From assembly GCF_036499745.1 (NCBI RefSeq), contig NZ_DASYDG010000045.1:94046-158045 (forward strand): a stretch of DNA of 64,000 bases, read 5' to 3'. The DNA is from Pinirhizobacter sp036499745. GTDB lineage: Bacteria > Pseudomonadota > Gammaproteobacteria > Xanthomonadales > Rhodanobacteraceae. Below, in pieces: positions 8,332 through 17,439 of the stretch. Every line of letters starts with the position of its first letter. Positions within the stretch are counted from its first letter, which is position 1. Under the pieces are notes generated by a model. It made no database searches. It was not told where the DNA came from and saw only the letters and a list, made by a program, of their open reading frames with translations. The translations under genes were made by a program, and so were the position numbers.

Positions 8332-11069
8332 TGCATTGCCGGTCAAGGGCGGTCTCGCTTGCCATCCTTCTCGTGGTGGCAAGCGTGTCCTGTGCCTGCG
8401 CCAATGCGCAGGACACAGGCTCCACGCTTTCGCGCCTTCGTGTGGAGAATCTGGACGCACCGCTCGCTATCGATGCTGCACAGCCCCGCTTCAGCTGGCA
8501 GGTGCAAAGCAACCAACGCGGCGCGAAGCAGGTCAGCTGGCGCATCGCGGTAGCGACTTCGCCAGCCCTGCTTGAAGCGGGCAAGCCCGACATCTGGGAC
8601 AGCGGCCGCGAGGCCTCGCCCGAACCGTTCGGCCACGCCTATACCGGGCCCGCACTTGCGCCGGGTACGCGTTACTTCTGGAAGGTCGACGTCGACACCA
8701 GCGACGGCCATGCCGCCCAAACGGCAAGTTTCGCTACCGGACTTACCGACGAGAGCGCCTGGGCGGGCGCACGCTGGATCGGCAAGGGCGATGGCGGTAC
8801 GCGCGCGGCGCCCTTGCTGCGCCGGCCGTTCACTGTTGACAGTGCCGTGGCGAGGGCCACCGTGTACGTGGCCGCCGGTGGTTATGCCGATGTCACGCTC
8901 GACGGAAAGCCCGTCGGCCCTGCCGTGCTGTCGCCTGGCTTCACCAACTACGACAAGCGCGTGCAGTACGTGGCCACGGACCTCACCACCGCCCTGCAGG
9001 CCAAAGGTACACATGTGCTGGGCATGGAGCTGGGCCGCGGCTTCTATGGCCTGACCAATCCCGATGTCTGGCATTGGGAACGGGCGCCGTGGCACGGCGA
9101 GCCGCGCGTGCGTGCCAGGCTTGCCATCGACTTCGCCGATGGTCGCCATCAGGACATCGTCACCGACGATCACTGGAAGCTGACCGACGGACCCACGCTG
9201 CTGGACGACCTCTACGGTGGCGAAACCTACGACGGACGCCGCGCACAGCCAGGCTTCGACACCGCCGGCTTCAACGACAGTGCGTGGCGTGCAGCGTCGC
9301 TCGTTCCGGCGCCGCGCGGACGCCTGGTGTCCCAGCCACAGCCGTCGATCACCGTGGCGGCGACGCTCACGGCCGACGAAGTGACGCAACCGAAGCCTGG
9401 TGTCTACGTGTTCCGCTTCCCGCGCGTGATTGCCGGCTGGGCAACGTTCCGTGTGAAAGGCCATGCCGGCGACACCATCGTCGCCAGCTATGGCGAGAAA
9501 CTGCTTCCCGATGGCAGCGTGGACGTCCGCGACCGCCATCACTATTTCAAGGAAGGCTTCCAGACCGATCGCTTCATCCTGTCGGGCAAGGGCACGGAAA
9601 GCTGGCATGCGAAATTCTCGTACAAGGGATTCCGCTACGTTCAAGTGAGCGGCTGGCCCGGCGGTGCACCTGGTCGCGATGCCGTCACCGCGCAGGTGGT
9701 GCATTCGGACGTTGCGGAGACTTCATCATTCGACAGCGGCAATGACCTGCTGAACTGGATTCACCGCGCGGCAGTGAACACCGTGCTTAACAACCTGCAG
9801 GGGATCCCCACCGATACCCCGATGTACGAGAAGAATGGCTGGACCGGCGATGCGATGGTGGGCGCGGACATGATGCTGCGCAACCTCGACGCGGGCCCCC
9901 TCCTGGCCAAGTGGGTCGATGACATCAGCGACGCCCGCAACGCGGACGGCGCGCCCCTGCTGATTGCTCCCAACCCTGGCTGGGGCGATGTGCGCGCACC
10001 GCCCTGGCATGCGGCATACATCCTGGTGCCCTGGTCGCTATACATGCACGATGGCGACCGCCGCGTGCTGGCCCGGCACGAACCAGGCATGGCCGCCTAC
10101 GTGAATCTTGAGTACGCGCGCTCGCCCGGTGGCATCGCCATGACCGAACTCGGCGACTGGGTAAGCCCGGAGACCGACCCGGACGGTGAAAACGCCCCCG
10201 AGGACAAGCGTGTCGCCGCCACTGCTTATCTCTACCGCATGGCCACCGCCATGGCCGACATCGAGCATGTGCTCGGCAAGGATGCCGATGCCGACCACTT
10301 CCGGAACATGGCCGAAAGTGTTCGCAAGGCCTTCAATAAGACGTTCTACGACGCCCACGCCCACGTCTACCGCGGCCAGGGCGACCTGGGCTATCGCCAG
10401 GCCCACAATCTATTCGCACTGGCCTTCGGCCTGGCACCAGAGGCAGATCGCAGCTTGATCGCCGCGAACCTGGCTTCCGATGTCCGCGCCCGCGGCAACC
10501 ACCTGGATACCGGCGCACTGGCCACCAAGATCATCCTGCCGGTGCTTAGCCATACCGGCCACCCGGCCGAGGCCTTCGCCGTGGCCACCCAGGTGACCTT
10601 CCCCAGCTGGGGCTTCTGGCGTGCCCAAGGTGCGACGAGCCTTTGGGAGCACTGGAAAGCGGCGTCGCGTTCGTGGGGGCATTATTTCCTCGGCACCGCG
10701 GACGACTGGCTATTCGGCGATGTTGCCGGCTTGCGCCCGCTTGAACCGGGTTGGCGACGCATCGAGGTGGCGCCCCTGTTCACCGGCTTCCTGGATCACG
10801 CGCGGGGCAGCGTGCTGACGCCCTACGGCCATACCTCGGTGTCATGGCAGCGTCACGGCCCGCGGCTGGAACTGAAAGTGGATGTGCCCGTCGGCGCCAC
10901 GGCGCTGGTACGGTTGCCCACGGACAACCTGCGCGAAGCAAGCGAATCAGGCACCTCCCTGGACAAGGCGACCGGGGTCCACGTCGGCAACGCTTGCGGG
11001 CCAGGCGTATGCGTCACGGTGGACTCTGGCCGGTACGATTTTTCGATGCCGGCAACATCATTGCAATAA
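8328..11069 (+). CDS. Exported alpha-L-rhamnosidase (GH78)
   Basis: A 913-residue glycosidase predicted to release terminal L-rhamnose from plant or bacterial glycans. An N-terminal signal peptide (hydrophobic core LAILLVVASV, likely cut after ANA) sends it to the periplasm or outside. The opening LRVENLDAPLAID and an Ig-like region with WQVQSN are typical of GH78 N-terminal domains, followed by beta domains and an (alpha/alpha)6 barrel. The likely general acid is Glu501 in DTPMYEKNGWTGDA; the likely base is Glu774 in TSLWEHW. Both assignments follow the family pattern. Its ATG overlaps the fabV stop by four bases and lacks a clear ribosome site. Confidence 0.92.
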   Translation: MMHCRSRAVSLAILLVVASVSCACANAQDTGSTLSRLRVENLDAPLAIDAAQPRFSWQVQSNQRGAKQVSWRIAVATSPALLEAGKPDIWDSGREASPEPFGHAYTGPALAPGTRYFWKVDVDTSDGHAAQTASFATGLTDESAWAGARWIGKGDGGTRAAPLLRRPFTVDSAVARATVYVAAGGYADVTLDGKPVGPAVLSPGFTNYDKRVQYVATDLTTALQAKGTHVLGMELGRGFYGLTNPDVWHWERAPWHGEPRVRARLAIDFADGRHQDIVTDDHWKLTDGPTLLDDLYGGETYDGRRAQPGFDTAGFNDSAWRAASLVPAPRGRLVSQPQPSITVAATLTADEVTQPKPGVYVFRFPRVIAGWATFRVKGHAGDTIVASYGEKLLPDGSVDVRDRHHYFKEGFQTDRFILSGKGTESWHAKFSYKGFRYVQVSGWPGGAPGRDAVTAQVVHSDVAETSSFDSGNDLLNWIHRAAVNTVLNNLQGIPTDTPMYEKNGWTGDAMVGADMMLRNLDAGPLLAKWVDDISDARNADGAPLLIAPNPGWGDVRAPPWHAAYILVPWSLYMHDGDRRVLARHEPGMAAYVNLEYARSPGGIAMTELGDWVSPETDPDGENAPEDKRVAATAYLYRMATAMADIEHVLGKDADADHFRNMAESVRKAFNKTFYDAHAHVYRGQGDLGYRQAHNLFALAFGLAPEADRSLIAANLASDVRARGNHLDTGALATKIILPVLSHTGHPAEAFAVATQVTFPSWGFWRAQGATSLWEHWKAASRSWGHYFLGTADDWLFGDVAGLRPLEPGWRRIEVAPLFTGFLDHARGSVLTPYGHTSVSWQRHGPRLELKVDVPVGATALVRLPTDNLREASESGTSLDKATGVHVGNACGPGVCVTVDSGRYDFSMPATSLQ

Positions 11070-11136
11070 TCTCCGGCTAGCTTGCGCACTCCCCCTGCCC
11101 GCGGTTCGCGCGGCAGAAGCCATGCAAGCAGGTACC

Positions 11137-11676
11137 ATGATCCTCGCCTCCAAACGCCCGTTGCCACGCGCGCTCCTTGCCGGTGGCGTACTTTTCGTGG
11201 CTGCCGTGATCGGCGGCATTGCCTGGCGTGGACACCAGGCCGCGGCCACGGCGGATACGTCCGGTGCGACCACCGCCCAGGCGCCCGGTAACGATGAGGT
11301 GAGCGTCGATGAATCACCCACCGCCATCCTGCTGGGCCTGGCGCGTACGTCCATCCGTGAAAACCGCCTGATCGCTCCCCAGGGCAACAACGCTTTTGAG
11401 TACTACATGAGCGTGCTCGACCTGGACAAGACCAATACCACGGCGCAGGAGGCCCTGCGCGAATCCTTTCCGCAGGCGTCCGATCAGATCGATCGCGCCA
11501 TCCTGGACAAGGACCTGGACGAGGCCCAGCGCGAAATCACCCTGCTGCGCGAATACGATCCCGACAACTATGTGCTGCTGATCCTGGGCGCCAAGCTCGA
11601 TGCACAGCGGAAGCTGGTTACCGCCGCGGATGAGGCAAGGGCGCTGACCATGCGCCAGGCCGCCGAAGGCAAGTGA
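11137..11676 (+). CDS. Membrane-anchored repeat protein of unknown function
   Basis: About 179 residues from the ATG at 11137; an in-frame ATG at 11122 is an alternative, and neither has a strong ribosome site. A short basic N-terminus precedes one membrane segment (ALLAGGVLFVAAVIGGIAW). A polar linker then leads to a helical domain with NRLIAPQGNNAFEYYMSVLD, LDEAQREITLL and DPDNYVLLILGAKLDAQ. This helix-turn-helix spacing resembles TPR repeats and the N-terminal part of some xanthomonad TonB-type energy transducers. No TonB C-terminal domain is present. The bulk of the protein should face the periplasm. Its function is not known. It lies between the rhamnosidase and the H-NS-like gene on the same strand. 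Confidence 0.65.
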   Translation: MILASKRPLPRALLAGGVLFVAAVIGGIAWRGHQAAATADTSGATTAQAPGNDEVSVDESPTAILLGLARTSIRENRLIAPQGNNAFEYYMSVLDLDKTNTTAQEALRESFPQASDQIDRAILDKDLDEAQREITLLREYDPDNYVLLILGAKLDAQRKLVTAADEARALTMRQAAEGK

Positions 11677-11744
11677 TAGGTGCGATACAGGCGGGATCGC
11701 TTATGCTTGGGCCTCCCGCTGGCATACGCACAGGATAAAACCGC

Positions 11745-12173
11745 ATGGCCCTCAAGCTCGACGCTCTCTCCCCCAAGGAACTGCACGCCCTCATCGCCGA
11801 TGCTAAATCCCGCGTGGAAGGCGCCCGTAGCCAGCAGGTCAAGGCGTTGCGCAAGACCATCGAGGGCATGATCAAGGCTGAAGGCCTTGAGCTTGCCGAA
11901 GTTTTCCCCGCCCTGGGCACGCGCGTGAAGAAATCCAAGCGCGCCGGCGCTGGTGTGGCGCGCTACCGCAATCCCGCCGATCCGGCACAAACCTGGACAG
12001 GCTTCGGCAAGAAGCCCAACTGGTTCATCGAGGCCGTACGCAAGCGCGGCGTCACCGCCGAATCCCTGTTGATCGATCCGGCCCGGGCGTCCGCGACGGC
12101 GAAGACCACCACGGCAAAGAAGGCCGCGCCCCGGAAGTCCGCCGCGAAGAAAGCCATCCGCAAGCGCGCGTGA
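11745..12173 (+). CDS. H-NS family nucleoid-associated protein
   Basis: A 142-residue DNA-binding protein. The N-terminal half is a helical oligomerisation region. Residues about 73-93 carry the H-NS minor-groove motif (RYRNPADPAQTWTGFGKKP). The last 30 residues are a Lys/Ala/Arg tail (KTTTAKKAAPRKSAAKKA) resembling histone H1-like extensions, unlike enteric H-NS. It probably condenses DNA and silences AT-rich or acquired genes. It stands directly before the 700-base gene-free repeat region. The start at 11745 gives the standard N-terminus. Confidence 0.88.
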   Translation: MALKLDALSPKELHALIADAKSRVEGARSQQVKALRKTIEGMIKAEGLELAEVFPALGTRVKKSKRAGAGVARYRNPADPAQTWTGFGKKPNWFIEAVRKRGVTAESLLIDPARASATAKTTTAKKAAPRKSAAKKAIRKRA

Positions 12174-12186
12174 ACTGAGGGTTGCA

Positions 12187-12240
12187 GCCTCGTCGCTCGG
12201 GGGTGGTCGCAGGAGCCGGGGGCGGTCAGCCTCGTCGCTC
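12187..12240 (+). repeat. 12-base direct repeat at the edge of the gene-free region
   Basis: GCCTCGTCGCTC occurs at 12187-12198 and again at 12229-12240. The second copy overlaps the left arm of the first hairpin-bounded element. This may be the remnant of an insertion duplication, but that is speculative. Confidence 0.5.
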
Positions 12241-12441
12241 CGGTTACACCGGCGCTTGGGTAGGGAGGCCGCTACGCGGCTGTGTTTGATGGCTTCGCCC
12301 CGGCGCGCCCGCGCTGCGGGCGAGGGTTTTCGAGGCGGCCTGCGGCCTTCGCGAAAACGGCCGACCACGGTCGACCCCCTTCGGGCCTGATCCGCCCACA
12401 TCGCTCGGTTCCACAAGTCGCCGACGAGGCTGACCGCCCCC
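12218..12441 (+). repeat. Hairpin-bounded repeat element, copy A
   Basis: The element is bounded by a perfect 20-base inverted repeat: GGGGGCGGTCAGCCTCGTCG at 12218-12237 and its complement at 12422-12441. The interior (about 12265-12395) is homologous to the complement of the interior of copy B. Shared blocks include GGAGGCCGCT, CGCGGCT, GCGAAAACGGCCG and CGGGCCTGATCCG. No believable gene lies inside. The architecture looks like a non-autonomous repeat (MITE-like) or a structured intergenic unit; no transposase is nearby. Confidence 0.7.
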
Positions 12442-12589
12442 GTCTCTGGACAGTCCGATGCCGCGTGATGGGACAAACTGGTTGCCGTCACATGTCATGG
12501 CTGCGAACTAGGTAGCGATCAGCAACGTGCAAGGTCTTGCAAGACATACGTGACCTCAACGCACTCCCATCGCGAACCTCACCGTACGA

Positions 12590-12834
12590 GAGAGCCGGCG
12601 GAGCCCAGCGGCGGCGCTCCCTGCGAAGGCGAAGGGCTTCGGTCGGATCAGGCCCGTCAGGGGGCCGGCCATGGACGGCCGGCCGTTTTCGCTGAGCCAG
12701 GATGGCGAATTGAAAACCCCCGGCCGAAGCCCGTCCCGATGGGGGCGCAGCCATAAAACAAAGCCGCGCAGCGGCCTCCGGTTCCCGAGGGTCGCCGCAG
12801 CCAGGAGCACCGCCGCTGGGCTCCGCCGGCTCTC
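12590..12834 (-). repeat. Hairpin-bounded repeat element, copy B (inverted relative to A)
   Basis: The element is bounded by a 31-base inverted repeat with one mismatch: arms 12590-12620 and 12804-12834, the outer 25 bases being perfect. The arm sequence differs from that of copy A. The interior, read on the minus strand, aligns with copy A at roughly 70 percent by eye, with exact blocks GCGAAAACGGCCG and CGGGCCTGATCCG. Copies A and B face each other across a unique 148-base spacer (12442-12589), in which I see nothing recognisable. Confidence 0.7.
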
Positions 12835-12869
12835 CCCACGATGCCTCCGGATTTGCCGACCGCGCAGCC

Positions 12870-13700
12870 TTACGGCAACGTGAGGCCGCCTTCGATGCAG
12901 GTCACGACATTGCCGCCTACCCAGATGTCGTTGCCTTCCTGCTGCACGTGCACCCGGCCGGCGCGGCTCAGCACCGTGCCCTGGCTTGCTACATAGTGCG
13001 AGGGCGCGATGTCGGCGCCGATCAGCCACTGCGCAATGCCTGCATTGAGGCTGCCGGTGACCGGATCCTCCGGCATGCCGTCACCGGGGATGAAGGCACG
13101 GACTTCGAAGTCCGCCTCGCCACCCCAGCGCGCTACCAGGCCGAGCTTCAGGCCAAGGATCTTGCCCAGGTCCGGCCGCACATCCAGCACTGTCTCGCGG
13201 TCCCGCAGCAGCACGGCGGACCAGCCAGGACCGTTGTCCACCCACTGGTGGCCGATGACATCTTCCGGCTCCAGGCCCAGGCCGTCGATGATGCGTTCGA
13301 GCAGGTCGTCTTCGAGCGGACCTGAACGCAATAGCGGGGGCGCGGCGAAAGCCAGTCGCTCGCCATCGCGACGGATGCGCACCAGCCCTGCCTCGCATTC
13401 CTGGACGATTTCCGTGCCATGAGGGCTGCCGCCGGCTTCAAGCCATGCGTGGCAGCTGCCCAGGGTGGGATGGCCGGCAAAGGGAAGCTCCCTTGCGGTG
13501 GTGAAGATACGCACCCGATAGTCCGCCGTGGCGCTTGTCGGGGCGAGCAGGAACGTGGTTTCGCTAAGGTTGGTCCACTGGGCGAAATCGGCCATGCGTG
13601 CGTCGGACCAGTCGTCGGCGCCATGCACCACGGCCAGCGGATTGCCTTTCAATGGCTCGGCCGAGAACACGTCGACCTGCCGGAAACGATAATGGGTCAT
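12870..13700 (-). CDS. PhzF family isomerase-like protein
   Basis: A 276-residue protein of the PhzF/YddE family, which has a diaminopimelate-epimerase fold of two similar halves. The ATG at 13700 gives the canonical opening MTHYRFRQVDVFSAEPLKGN. Visible motifs are GNPLAVV, NLSETTFLL with the family's catalytic Glu, FTTARELPFAGHPTLGS in the first half, and PEDPVTGSLNAGIAQWL in the second. PhzF itself isomerises a phenazine precursor, but no other phenazine gene is here, so the true substrate is unknown. It is divergent from the TolC-like gene, and its 3' side meets the repeat region. Confidence 0.88.
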   Translation of the reverse strand: MTHYRFRQVDVFSAEPLKGNPLAVVHGADDWSDARMADFAQWTNLSETTFLLAPTSATADYRVRIFTTARELPFAGHPTLGSCHAWLEAGGSPHGTEIVQECEAGLVRIRRDGERLAFAAPPLLRSGPLEDDLLERIIDGLGLEPEDVIGHQWVDNGPGWSAVLLRDRETVLDVRPDLGKILGLKLGLVARWGGEADFEVRAFIPGDGMPEDPVTGSLNAGIAQWLIGADIAPSHYVASQGTVLSRAGRVHVQQEGNDIWVGGNVVTCIEGGLTLP

Positions 13701-13878
13701 CCGCCAAGGATATCGGGTTTCTTGTCCGTCGCATGTCCGCCGATGGTGTCCGCGGACAGGCCGAGCAGTGTTTACAGCCCGCGCCAAGTAGATGATCCGG
13801 AAAGATAATTCCCTTGTTGAAGAGGATGGCACGGCGCTTGCCTCGCATGGCCTATCCCTATCCGGAACCCAAGCCTCC

Positions 13879-15234
13879 ATGCGGATCAAATTGCTGCCTT
13901 TCATCCTCGGCTCCCTGCTGGTTGCGCCAGTGGCGCACGGCGAAGACCTGATGGATGCCTTCCGCCAGGCCATTGCCAATGACCCGGTGCTGGCCACCGC
14001 CAACGCCACCCGTCTGGTGGTGGCCGAAGGGGTGCCGCAGGCGCGCTCGGCGCTGTTGCCGCAACTATCGGCGGGGTTGGACATCAACCAGGTGCATGGC
14101 GGCCCGGGCGGTACGACGATCGTCAATGGCAATACGGTCAACACCGGCGCAGGCCACACGCGGCAGCGTGATTTCTCTGCTCAGCTCGACCAATCAGTGA
14201 TCGACCTCTCCCGCATCGCGAACTTGCGCGCCGCGCAGTCCACGCGCGACTCGCAAGACGAAGTGGACCGCGCCGCCCTGCAAAACCTCTACATCCGTGT
14301 CACCAACGCCTACTTCAATGTGCTGGTGGCGCAGGAAGAACTTGAAGTGAACAAGTCCTATGAGGACGCCTACAAAAAAGAATTCGAACAATCAAGCGAG
14401 CGCTTCAAGGACGGCCTGGCCATGGCGGCGGACGTTACCCAGTCGCAGGCGTACTACAACTTCATTAAGTCGCAACGAATCAGCGCGATGGATGCGTTGA
14501 AAGACGCCAAGCGCGCGCTCGAACAGATCACCGGCCAGGAAACGCAAACGCTCAAAACCCTGCGTGATGACATACCGATGCAGACGCCGACCCCGGCCGA
14601 CGCCAAGGCGTGGGTGGATGCCGCCATGGAAACCAATCCAACGATCCTGGCCGCGCGCTACACGGTGAAGGCCGACGAGCATAAAGTCCGTGCGGCCCGG
14701 GCTGGCCACCTGCCTACGTTATCGCTGGGGCTGGGCTATAACAAATACGGCACCTGGTCGAACGTCAACCAGGACGATACCGGCCAGGTCGGCCCCGGTT
14801 ACGGCCCCGGCACCACCACCGTCGGGCTCACGCTAAGCGTGCCGGTATTCAGTGGGGGCCTGACCCAGTCCCAGGTACACCAGGCGATCTATCAGCGCGA
14901 TGCGGATGAAGGCGTGCTGGAAAGCCAGCGCCGCCAGGCCGCGCGGGACGCCAATAATTTCTACAACCAGGTGGTGGACGGCATCGAACAGGTGGGCAGT
15001 GCCAAGCTGTCGGTGGAAGCGGCGAAGAAATCGCTCGAATCCATGCGGGCAGGCAACGACATCGGCACGCAGAGCCTGACCAACGTGGTGGTGGCAATCC
15101 AGGTGCTGGCCGAAGCGCAAAGCGAATACACCGTGGTGCGCCACCAGTTCGTGCTGAACAAGCTGCTGCTCAAGCAGGCGGCAGGCACGATCGACCTGCA
15201 CGACATCGAGGACGTCAACCGGCTGCTGCAGTAA
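13879..15234 (+). CDS. TolC family outer-membrane efflux/secretion protein
   Basis: A 451-residue protein with a signal peptide (LLPFILGSLLVAPVAHG, cut before EDL). The mature protein opens with DLMDAFRQAIANDP, the typical start of TolC-type channels. Two internally similar halves follow: long coiled helices (NLYIRVTNAYFNVLVAQEEL and NNFYNQVVDGIEQVGSAKLS) and strands such as SLGLGYNKYGTW and TVGLTLSVPVFSGG. It should form the outer-membrane duct for type I secretion or drug efflux. No pump or adaptor gene adjoins it, so the partner lies elsewhere. The ATG at 13879 is preferred because the 29 upstream in-frame residues would block the signal peptide. Confidence 0.92.
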   Translation: MRIKLLPFILGSLLVAPVAHGEDLMDAFRQAIANDPVLATANATRLVVAEGVPQARSALLPQLSAGLDINQVHGGPGGTTIVNGNTVNTGAGHTRQRDFSAQLDQSVIDLSRIANLRAAQSTRDSQDEVDRAALQNLYIRVTNAYFNVLVAQEELEVNKSYEDAYKKEFEQSSERFKDGLAMAADVTQSQAYYNFIKSQRISAMDALKDAKRALEQITGQETQTLKTLRDDIPMQTPTPADAKAWVDAAMETNPTILAARYTVKADEHKVRAARAGHLPTLSLGLGYNKYGTWSNVNQDDTGQVGPGYGPGTTTVGLTLSVPVFSGGLTQSQVHQAIYQRDADEGVLESQRRQAARDANNFYNQVVDGIEQVGSAKLSVEAAKKSLESMRAGNDIGTQSLTNVVVAIQVLAEAQSEYTVVRHQFVLNKLLLKQAAGTIDLHDIEDVNRLLQ

Positions 15235-15243
15235 CAGCTCCGG

Positions 15244-17331
15244 TTACACCTTCAGTGCAGGCCGCGCGATCTTCAGGTACTTCTCTTCGAAGGCCGCCGG
15301 CGCCAGCGGGTAGGACATGTAAAAGCCCTGCACCTGGTCACAGTCGAGCGCGCGCAACTGCTCAGCCTGGTTGAGCGTCTCCACGCCCTCGGCCACCACT
15401 TCCATCCCCAAGGTGTGGGCCAGGGCGATGATCGCCGAGACGATCGCCTTGGACTCCACGCTGTCGCTCTCCAGCGAATGGGTGAAGAAGCGGTCGATCT
15501 TCAGCTGCTTGGCCTGGAATTTCTGCAAATAGGCCAGTGAGGAATAACCGGTGCCGAAGTCGTCGATGGCGAATTCGAAGCCACGTTCCTGGAAGTCGCG
15601 CAGGATCTCCACCGTGCGCTCGGCGTCCTGCATGGCAACGGTTTCGGTGACCTCGAACATGATCTGCGAAGGCTTCAGGTGGGCATCGGCAACGATCTGC
15701 GCGGCCATGTCCACCAGGTCCGGTTGCGATAGCTGCAGCGGCGACAGGTTGATCGCCACGCGCATCGGGGCATGGCCCTTGTCCTGCCATTCGCGCATCT
15801 GGCGGCAGGTCTCGCGCATCACCCACTCGCCGATGCGGGCAATCTGCCCCGTGCGCTCGGCCACGCCGATGAATTCCAGCGGCGACACCGAACCGAGCAC
15901 CGGGTGATTCCAGCGCGCCAGGGCCTCAGCGCCCGTGAGCTCGCCACTTGGGCCGTCGTGCTTGGATTGGAAATGCACTGACAGCGTGCCGTCCTCGGTG
16001 GCCGTCTGCAGCCCGCGCTGGATGTCCAGCATGCGGATCGAGCGCTGCTTCATGTCCATCTCGAACACACGGAAACCGTTGCGGCCGCTTTCCTTGGCAC
16101 CGTACATGGCGACATCGGCATTGGCGATGAGCTCATCCACCGTTTCGCCATCGGTGGGATAGAAGGCGATGCCGATGCTGGGCGTTACCCGCAGCGAGGT
16201 GCCGTTGACGGTGAAATTCTCACGCATGCGGGCGATCGCCCGCTCGGCCACCTGAATGGCGGTATCGCGCGACACCAGGCGCTCGACCACGGCGACGAAC
16301 TCATCACCACCCACCCGTGCCAGGGTACCGCGGCGCAAGCCGGAGGACAGCCGTGCGGCCACGGCGCGAAGCAATTCATCGCCGAAGGAATGGCCCAGGG
16401 AATCGTTGATCGCCTTGAAGCCGTCCAGATCGACGTAGAGCACGGCCACTTCGGTATTCTGCTGGCGCGCTTCCTCGATCGCCTGTTCCAGGCGCCGTCC
16501 CAGTGTTACGCGGTTGGGGAGGCTCGTCAGCGGATCGTGCGTGGCCATGTGCAGCAAACGGCTGTTGAGCTGGTTGATCGAACCGGACAGCCGCTGCGTG
16601 TCGCGATGCAGCCGGCTTTCAAGGTATGAAAGCATCAGCCCCACGAGCAGGATCGCCGTGCTGATCACGCCCGCCACCAGGGCCAGCACGTTGGGACTCA
16701 GGTCCGTCGCCGCACCGCAGATCGAACCCGGCGGGAAGTTGGCGGCGGCCATGCCGCTGTAGTGCATGCCGGCGATGGCAAGGCCCATCGCCGCCGCGGC
16801 GGTAGCACGCTTGAACGCCAGCTGGCTCTGTCGGCTGTCCTTCAGCGCATGGGCAATGCGGATGGCGGCGATCGAGGCACCGATGGCGATCAGCACCGAG
16901 GCGCTGAACCAGTACGGATCGTAGACGATGCCCGGCATCATCAACATGCTGGCCATACCGGTGTAGTGCATGCCGGCGATGCCAAGCCCCAGTGCAACCC
17001 CACCCACCGCCAGCAGCGGCCATCGCAGGCGCGGCATGGCCACCAGCAACAACACGAAGTAGGACACCACCACCGCGATCAGCGCCGATACCGCGGTGAG
17101 CTTGAGATCGAAGCCCATGGCGATGGGCATGCGCAGGGCCTGCATGCCGATGAAATGCATCGACCAGATGCCAATGCCAAGCGCCAGCGCTCCGCCGCAC
17201 AGCCAGGCCTGCCGGGCAAGCGGCGTCCTGACCACGGCGATGCGGCCGGACAGGTCCAGTGCCGTGTACGAGGCCAGGAAGGCCACGAGCAGGGAACAGC
17301 CCACCAGCGCGAGGTTGTAATGTCCAGTCAT
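15244..17331 (-). CDS. MHYT-GGDEF-EAL membrane c-di-GMP protein
   Basis: About 695 residues from the ATG at 17331; an in-frame ATG at 17367 would add 12. The N-terminal 250 residues are a seven-helix MHYT sensor with its repeated signatures MHFIGMQAL, MHYTGMASM and MHYSGMAAA, thought to bind copper or a gas ligand. The GGDEF domain is intact (RVGGDEFVAVV) but lacks the RxxD inhibitory site. The EAL domain is also intact: GAEALARWNHP, NLSPLQL, EVTETVAM and IDDFGTGYSSL. It could both make and break c-di-GMP in response to the membrane signal. The stop lies nine bases past the TolC-like stop, convergent. Confidence 0.93.
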   Translation of the reverse strand: MTGHYNLALVGCSLLVAFLASYTALDLSGRIAVVRTPLARQAWLCGGALALGIGIWSMHFIGMQALRMPIAMGFDLKLTAVSALIAVVVSYFVLLLVAMPRLRWPLLAVGGVALGLGIAGMHYTGMASMLMMPGIVYDPYWFSASVLIAIGASIAAIRIAHALKDSRQSQLAFKRATAAAAMGLAIAGMHYSGMAAANFPPGSICGAATDLSPNVLALVAGVISTAILLVGLMLSYLESRLHRDTQRLSGSINQLNSRLLHMATHDPLTSLPNRVTLGRRLEQAIEEARQQNTEVAVLYVDLDGFKAINDSLGHSFGDELLRAVAARLSSGLRRGTLARVGGDEFVAVVERLVSRDTAIQVAERAIARMRENFTVNGTSLRVTPSIGIAFYPTDGETVDELIANADVAMYGAKESGRNGFRVFEMDMKQRSIRMLDIQRGLQTATEDGTLSVHFQSKHDGPSGELTGAEALARWNHPVLGSVSPLEFIGVAERTGQIARIGEWVMRETCRQMREWQDKGHAPMRVAINLSPLQLSQPDLVDMAAQIVADAHLKPSQIMFEVTETVAMQDAERTVEILRDFQERGFEFAIDDFGTGYSSLAYLQKFQAKQLKIDRFFTHSLESDSVESKAIVSAIIALAHTLGMEVVAEGVETLNQAEQLRALDCDQVQGFYMSYPLAPAAFEEKYLKIARPALKV

Positions 17332-17399
17332 GAAGAATTTCGCGGCCCGCCAAGGGGCGGCCCCCATTCTGGGATGATAACGGCTCCCATCAAGAATTC

Positions 17400-17430
17400 T
17401 TGAGTCCCGGGCGCCCGACGGCTGTATAAT
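17400..17430 (+). promoter_or_regulatory. Predicted sigma-70 promoter of gcvP leader
   Basis: A consensus -10 TATAAT sits at 17425-17430, with a partial -35 TTGAGT at 17400-17405. The spacer is 19 bases, slightly long. The predicted transcript would begin about 17437, immediately ahead of the first glycine aptamer, which supports the call. Confidence 0.65.
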
Positions 17431-17439
17431 CTTCAGCTA

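Noticed and set aside
8343..9704. 453-codon minus-strand frame
   Set aside because: Antisense to the GH78 rhamnosidase gene; no recognisable domain.
12442..12589. Possible small RNA or gene in the spacer between the two repeat elements
   Set aside because: No promoter, terminator or frame with a start signal could be found in the 148 bases.
12870..14159. Longer PhzF frame starting at 14159
   Set aside because: The extra 153 residues are antisense to the TolC-like gene; the ATG at 13700 gives the family N-terminus.
12237..15250. The 14-mer GCTCCGGTTACACC at 12237 and again at 15237
   Set aside because: The second copy is the end of the MHYT gene and its flank; nothing around it matches, so I treat it as chance.
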